From the NCBI GenBank assembly GCA_003153875.1, contig PMBY01000391.1, positions 1-9,629 on the forward strand: DNA of 9,629 bases, written 5' to 3'. Numbering within the stretch: the first letter of the stretch is position 1; each line of letters opens with the position of its first letter. A program made the translations under genes and the position numbers. Positions 6,118 through 9,629 of this stretch are shown in pieces. The notes beneath the pieces are model-generated. The model was not told the origin of the DNA and did not search any database. It saw only the letters and a program-made list of their open reading frames with translations. This DNA comes from Myxococcales bacterium (lineage in GTDB: Bacteria; Myxococcota; Polyangia; Fen-1088).

Positions 6118-7929
6118 TTAGAGGTCGAACGTCACGCCGGCAAACCAAGTGCTGTCGCCGACGTGCAACATCTTGCCAAAACCCAGTCCGTTGATCGCGG
6201 CGTAGTCCCATTCGAAGAACAGGGCGCAGGGGTCGGCCAACGCTCCCGGGTTGAGGGTGCCCATACCGAGGAAGTTCAGGCCGAGCGCCAGGCCCGCGGC
6301 CGTGTGCCACCCCGGTGTGAACCCACTGTGGGAAGCGCTGCCTCCCGTGCCGCTGGTTGTCCACACCACTCCGTCCAGCCCGGCCTTGAGGTACGGGATG
6401 AGCGGCACCTGCTTTAGGCCCGGAATTCGATCGGCTTTGTACACCAGCGACAGCGCAAAGGGGATGAGGCGCAGCGCGGTCTCGTCCCCGCTGCGGGTTT
6501 TCCCGTCGGCCAGAAAGGCCACGCCGGTCACGCTGTAGTAGCCGCCGCGCAGGCCCACGCCCCAGGTTCCGAAACGGTGGTACACGTACCGGTCGACCTC
6601 AATCTCCGACAGAAGATGGCGGCTGGACCCGAAGGTCTCGCCAAAGGGATGGTTCCCGTTGCTGAACTCGCTGTCCACGGCCGGGCGATAGAGCGACACC
6701 CCGATCTCAAAGCCCCAATCGGGGATTTGTGGCAGCGGCGATACCGGCGATTGCGAGGGCCAGTCGGCGGCTTGGTGATCGACCGCGATCTGCGCTGAAG
6801 CGGTCGCGCTGAACGCGAGCACAAATAGAATTGCGCGTGTCGCGCTGGCGCCAGCGGTTCCCCGGCGCCCCCTGCGTCGTGGGCTGCGGCCCAACGCGAC
6901 GACCAGGGCGGCGACCAGCGCCATCCAGAGCAGACCCGCCCGATCCGAGTGCGGCAACAGCGTGCAGCCGCTGGCCGCCCCGCCGTCTTGTTGGTACTTC
7001 TGGAGAAATCCAATGGTCTGCTGGGGCGTCGCCGTGGCCTGCGACAAAGGCGCGCTCACGCCGCCACTCGCATCTATCGAGATCACTGCGACCGTGTAGG
7101 ACTTGTCATTGTCCAGTCCGGCCAGACGAACCGAGGTCTTGCTGGCGGAAACCTCGGCCGAGCAGACCTGGGTCAGGTCAGACGGGGTCAGGACCGCGCT
7201 GCCGATGGCGATACTGTCCAGCCCGCAAGTTTCGTAGGCGGCTGTGGATGCCTGAGCCGGACTGGGCAGGCACAGCACCTGGTACCCGGCGACCTGAGAG
7301 GTGTCGGCCGGAGGAGTCCAGCTGACGAGCAGACCGTGGTTCGAGGGCAGGGCTTTGACGTCGGTGGGAGCCGAGACCACGGTCGCGACCACCGGAAGCT
7401 GTAGCGGGAGCGCGAAGGGGAGCACGGTTCCGTCCTGGGCGAGAACCGCCCACAGGGTGGTCGACCCAGGGGTCAATTTCCCGCAGTCCACGGTTGCGCT
7501 GCCTGCCGCCGACTGGAACACCTGGCTGCTGTCGAAGGTTGACTGGGCCGCCTGGGACGCGGTCAGGGCGATCTGGTTGCCGACCGACACGCACGAAGCA
7601 GACGAGGCAGAGCTGGAGCAGTCTGCGCCCAGGTAGAAACTGACCGTGATCGTCGAGCTGCCTATGTCGGTTTGCCCGGCCGAGGTCATCTGCACTACGG
7701 CTGTGATGGTGTCAGGACAAAGACACCGATGACGGTTGAAGAAACCGCTCGAGTCGAGCGCGCCCGACGAACTCCCGACAGAGCCGTAGGCAGCGAGAGC
7801 GAAGTCGCTCTCGGTCAATGCCGCGGCTTGAGCCCCGGCTGGCGTCCAGGCCAGGGCGGCCGCCAGCGCCGGGGCGAGGCGACCACCCAGGCATCTGGCG
7901 TGCAGGCGAAGGGGCTTCATGGCCGCCAT
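6118..7929 (-). CDS. Fused MYXO-CTERM-type FN3 surface protein and outer-membrane beta-barrel (MXAN_2561/MXAN_2562-like)
   Basis: One open frame of 603 aa from ATG 7927-7929. Alternatives are GTG 7956 and ATG 7920; all have weak RBSs, and the signal APALAAALAWTPAGAQA is retained by each. Residues about 35-185 form an exported domain with HRCLCP and several Cys. Residues about 187-301 are a fibronectin type III domain (PTDVKALPSNHGLLVSWTPP ... SYTVAVISID). Then come Cys322 (GAASGC), a hydrophobic segment (332-346) and an Arg cluster (RSPRRRGRRG, 348-357), the layout of a MYXO-CTERM tail where such proteins normally end. Here the frame continues into a second signal-like segment, TRAILFVLAFSATASA|Q (364-380), and about 220 residues rich in alternating aromatic/hydrophobic strands, resembling the MXAN_2562 outer-membrane barrel family. 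From memory these are two adjacent genes in Myxococcus. No ATG lies at the junction; an in-frame TTG (6892-6894) could start the second part. Function unknown. Confidence 0.8.
   Translation of the reverse strand: MAAMKPLRLHARCLGGRLAPALAAALAWTPAGAQAAALTESDFALAAYGSVGSSSGALDSSGFFNRHRCLCPDTITAVVQMTSAGQTDIGSSTITVSFYLGADCSSSASSASCVSVGNQIALTASQAAQSTFDSSQVFQSAAGSATVDCGKLTPGSTTLWAVLAQDGTVLPFALPLQLPVVATVVSAPTDVKALPSNHGLLVSWTPPADTSQVAGYQVLCLPSPAQASTAAYETCGLDSIAIGSAVLTPSDLTQVCSAEVSASKTSVRLAGLDNDKSYTVAVISIDASGGVSAPLSQATATPQQTIGFLQKYQQDGGAASGCTLLPHSDRAGLLWMALVAALVVALGRSPRRRGRRGTAGASATRAILFVLAFSATASAQIAVDHQAADWPSQSPVSPLPQIPDWGFEIGVSLYRPAVDSEFSNGNHPFGETFGSSRHLLSEIEVDRYVYHRFGTWGVGLRGGYYSVTGVAFLADGKTRSGDETALRLIPFALSLVYKADRIPGLKQVPLIPYLKAGLDGVVWTTSGTGGSASHSGFTPGWHTAAGLALGLNFLGMGTLNPGALADPCALFFEWDYAAINGLGFGKMLHVGDSTWFAGVTFDL
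6787..6966 (-). other. Fusion junction: Cys-TM-Arg tail joined to a second signal sequence
   Basis: Sixty codons holding, in order, the Cys of the anchor motif, a transmembrane segment (6892-6936), six Arg in ten codons, a hydrophobic signal core (about 6800-6832) and a signal-peptidase-like ATASA|QI site. There is no stop codon and no ATG between the two halves. The positive-inside rule places the Arg loop in the cytoplasm, with both flanking domains outside. Confidence 0.7.
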
Positions 7930-7956
7930 TATCCACGATACCGCCACCCTAGCCAC

Positions 7957-8134
7957 GTTTCCGCGCGCTACGTGCGCCCACGCCGACAGAACTGTCCGGG
8001 AGTCCTCAGAATTCTGAGGGTGGTCTCAGACCGCTGATGGCTGGTAGCCAGCATCTGGCGTTCTCCCGGGTCGAGGGACAGACTCGGACTTGGCCTCGAA
8101 CTTGCTGACAACCTGCCCAATTGAGGCGAAGACC
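7957..8134. promoter_or_regulatory. Divergent intergenic region with clustered palindromes
   Basis: Separates the - strand fusion gene from the + strand lipoprotein gene, so it must carry both promoters. Between 8004 and 8055 three dyads lie almost end to end: CCTCAGAATTCTGAGG (8004-8019, perfect 16-bp palindrome), GGTCTCAGACC (8022-8032, 5-bp arms), and GCTGGTAGCCAGC extended by GAT/ATC with one bulged G (8036-8055). Spacing is 2-3 bases. Such an arrangement suits an operator for a dimeric regulator or a structured 5' leader of the + gene. No clear -35/-10 pair was recognised. Operator identity is inference. Confidence 0.4.
8123..8126 (+). promoter_or_regulatory. Ribosome binding site of the 8135 lipoprotein gene
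   Basis: GAGG eight bases before ATG 8135. It supports this start over the in-frame start at 8090, which would place the signal sequence 15 residues in. Confidence 0.6.
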
Positions 8135-8965
8135 ATGAGCCACGCCATTTCACTTGCGACACCTCTTCTCTTCATCGCCTGCAGTTCAGGGACAGGTCTC
8201 ATCAGCTCAAATGGGCCGGGTGGCAGCTCGTCCATGGGCGGAACCATGAGTATGGGCGGAACCACGAGCGTGGGCGGAACCACGAGCGTGGGCGGAACTA
8301 TGAATATGGGCGGAAGTGAGGCCACGGGTGGAACCACGGCGACAGCTTCCAGTTGTTCCGTCTTGCCGGTCGATCCCAGTATTGCGTTTCAGAAGACGTG
8401 TTCCTCGTACATACCCGCCCTGGGGAACAGCGAGGTCGTCTTCGTCAGCCAGACGACCACCGGTTCGCCGGGCAATCAAGTCGTTGCGCATCGGTTTCGG
8501 ACAACAGCGTCTTGTGGTTTCGATGTGGTCATTTCGCTCCCTAACCTGCAGTTCGCAGCCGACAATCAGCCGTACCAGATGTCGCAATGGTGGTTGCAGG
8601 ACGCCAGGACTGGGGAGGTGGGGCTCCTCGCGATCGTGCTTCGCCGCTCACTTTCTGGGCCCGTGTTGCTTGGTGTGGCGGCCCCTGGGAGTGTGGACGA
8701 GTTCAACTTCCTCGTTTCTCCACTTGCCGTCACAATGAATGGCCCGGTTTGCACCGACCCAGCGCAGGCCGGCAACACAAGCCAGATTCTTGAAAACAAC
8801 GATGGCCCGCTCTCCTGCGAAGACGAAGCGGGTGGGTACGCGCTCCGTCTGTGCCATGATGGGGACTCAGTCTACCGAATGGTTGCCTACCGGGGCTCGC
8901 CAGACTCCACCGAGCTTCCGGCCGTCTTTGGTGCCAGCGATTTGCTGGTCACGCCGCTTGACTGA
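8135..8965 (+). CDS. Hypothetical lipoprotein with six-residue tandem repeat
   Basis: Predicted exported lipoprotein of 276 aa, unrecognised family. From ATG 8135 the signal MSHAISLATPLLFIAC ends in a variant lipobox with Cys16 (Phe at -3). Residues 34-68 are a tandem repeat of the pattern [MV]GGT[TM][SN]. The remaining residues 70-276 form a compact domain with about six Cys (74, 89, 127, 206, 228, 240), likely beta-rich, for example HRFRTTASCGFDVVISLP and QWWLQDARTGEVGLLAIVLR. No catalytic motif was seen. It is transcribed divergently from the fusion gene across the palindrome-rich region and converges on the ribonuclease gene with 22 bases between stops. The Cys number and Gly-rich spacer resemble the other surface lipoproteins in the window, but the head domain does not share their repeats. 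Confidence 0.8.
   Translation: MSHAISLATPLLFIACSSGTGLISSNGPGGSSSMGGTMSMGGTTSVGGTTSVGGTMNMGGSEATGGTTATASSCSVLPVDPSIAFQKTCSSYIPALGNSEVVFVSQTTTGSPGNQVVAHRFRTTASCGFDVVISLPNLQFAADNQPYQMSQWWLQDARTGEVGLLAIVLRRSLSGPVLLGVAAPGSVDEFNFLVSPLAVTMNGPVCTDPAQAGNTSQILENNDGPLSCEDEAGGYALRLCHDGDSVYRMVAYRGSPDSTELPAVFGASDLLVTPLD
8234..8338 (+). repeat. 18-bp tandem repeat, about six units, in coding sequence
   Basis: Units begin at 8234, 8252, 8270, 8288, 8306 and 8324 (last one partial), consensus RTGGGCGGAACCAYGAGY, encoding [MV]-G-G-T-[TM]-[SN]. Units 2-3 differ at a single base; units 5-6 are diverged. Being a multiple of three, copy-number change would lengthen or shorten the stalk without a frameshift. Confidence 0.9.
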
Positions 8966-8987
8966 TTGTTCTGTTGGGTGGCGGCGT

Positions 8988-9629
8988 CTACTGTCGCCGT
9001 TCGAAGTCGAGAAAGCCCCGATCGAAATCGGTGTGCACGAGAGTCACGCGCACCTGGTCACCCACGCGCAGACTCTGGAATCCACGCACCATGCGGCCTT
9101 CCACCGGCGGGTTGAAGATGCGCACCCAGGTTCCCTTGTCCGCGGCGCCGGTGATCAGACCATCGAAACTCTCACCCACGCGCCCTTCCAGCAGCAGGGT
9201 CGCAGCAGACTTACCTACCTGGCGCTCGACCTTGGCCACATTTCCCTCTTGCTGGGTGCAATGGGTGGCGATCTCGCCTAGCTCGGCCACGCTGTAGGGC
9301 GCGGGGCCATCGGCCAGCGCGGCTTTGACCAGCCGATGCGTGACCAGATCAGGGAAACGGCGGTTGGGCGCGGTGGAATGGGCGTAGTCCTTCACCGCAA
9401 GTCCGAAGTGTCCCACGGGGACCTGGCCCGGCAACTCCACCACGTACTCACCGGCGCCCATCAGTTTCACGATCACCAGCGAGAGATCGGGAAAACGCAG
9501 CGGATCGGCAGCGTGGCGTCGCAGGAGAAACGCCTCCAGCGCGCGCGACGACGGTTCGGCGGAAAGCGACTCGCCCAACTTCGCGGCCACGTCGACAATC
9601 TTCGCCCAGCGCTCAGGCGAGCGCACCAC
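8988..9629 (-). CDS. RNB-family exoribonuclease (RNase II/R-like), C-terminal part, 5' end beyond window
   Basis: C-terminal 213 residues of a processive 3'-5' exoribonuclease acting on RNA in the cytoplasm. The frame is open to the window edge, so the GTG at 9629 is probably internal and the start lies outside. Landmarks, counted from the window edge: the RNB-domain end with the family motif YAHSTAPNRRFPDLVTHR (82-99), equivalent to the HFTSPIRRYPDL-type motif of RNase R and holding its conserved Arg; then LGEIATHCTQQEGNVAKVER (117-136) and an S1-like RNA-binding fold (about 150-213, GLITGAADKGTWVRI ... VGDQVRVTLVH). The STAPNRR variant is the form I associate with the shorter RNB proteins of cyanobacteria, actinobacteria and myxobacteria rather than E. 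coli RNase R. The catalytic Asp cluster lies outside the window. Confidence 0.9.
   Translation of the reverse strand: MVRSPERWAKIVDVAAKLGESLSAEPSSRALEAFLLRRHAADPLRFPDLSLVIVKLMGAGEYVVELPGQVPVGHFGLAVKDYAHSTAPNRRFPDLVTHRLVKAALADGPAPYSVAELGEIATHCTQQEGNVAKVERQVGKSAATLLLEGRVGESFDGLITGAADKGTWVRIFNPPVEGRMVRGFQSLRVGDQVRVTLVHTDFDRGFLDFERRQ

Noticed and set aside
6073..6417. 114-codon + strand ORF as a functional gene
   Set aside because: Only the first 15 codons look like protein; beyond 6118 it is antisense to the barrel domain and shows no structure. Kept only as a possible remnant.
8026..8337. - strand ORF with VPP repeats
   Set aside because: Shadow of the 18-bp tandem repeat in the + strand lipoprotein gene; the repeat is better explained by MGGT units after a lipobox.
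8966..8999. CGGCG/CGCCG stem between the convergent 8135 gene and the ribonuclease gene as a terminator
   Set aside because: Five-bp stem with an 8-base loop, no T-tract, and half of it inside the ribonuclease coding sequence.

Overview
The window comes from a GC-rich bacterium, most likely a myxobacterium (Myxococcota; the Polyangia/Sorangium-like branch is my best guess). Four markers support this. There are several exported lipoproteins whose acylated Cys is followed by long Gly/Ala/Thr/Ser-rich tethers. There are Myxococcus-type Cys-rich (CGDG...EQCDDG, DUF4215-like) repeats. There is a Cys-TM-Arg tail of the MYXO-CTERM type. There is also an outer-membrane barrel resembling the MXAN_2562 family.

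Layout, left to right. (1) The 3' two thirds of a zinc-type alcohol/polyol dehydrogenase (+ strand) enters from the left edge and ends at 701. (2) Four long genes follow on the - strand: a lipoprotein glycoside hydrolase of family 8 with an N-terminal carbohydrate-binding-like domain (691-3021), a lipoprotein with eight Cys-rich repeats (3096-4583), a lipoprotein with antistasin-like Cys-rich modules (4738-5817), and a large exported protein (6118 to about 7929). The last joins a fibronectin-III/MYXO-CTERM-like surface protein and an outer-membrane barrel in one reading frame. (3) A palindrome-rich divergent intergenic region (about 7930-8134) precedes a + strand lipoprotein with a short six-residue tandem repeat (8135-8965). 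(4) The 3' end of an RNase II/R-type exoribonuclease gene (- strand) runs off the right edge.

The dehydrogenase and the ribonuclease look like ordinary housekeeping genes. Between them lies about 8 kb of accessory cell-surface genes, nearly all predicted to be exported and three of four - strand genes predicted to be lipid-anchored. No catalytic pathway links them. The shared design is a lipid anchor, a flexible Gly-rich stalk, and a binding or disulfide-rich head (plus a polysaccharide hydrolase). A role in surface display, adhesion or polymer contact is an inference from that design.

The most notable items are the in-frame fusion of two proteins that I recall as separate neighbouring genes (MXAN_2561/MXAN_2562) in Myxococcus, with a topology that could let one polypeptide be cut into two surface proteins; a GH8 enzyme that keeps its acid and base but has Gly at a conserved active-site Asp; a cluster of palindromes in the divergent promoter region; and an RBS plus signal-peptide start that runs directly into an antisense gene. 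No tRNA, rRNA, CRISPR array, transposase or insertion-sequence end was seen.
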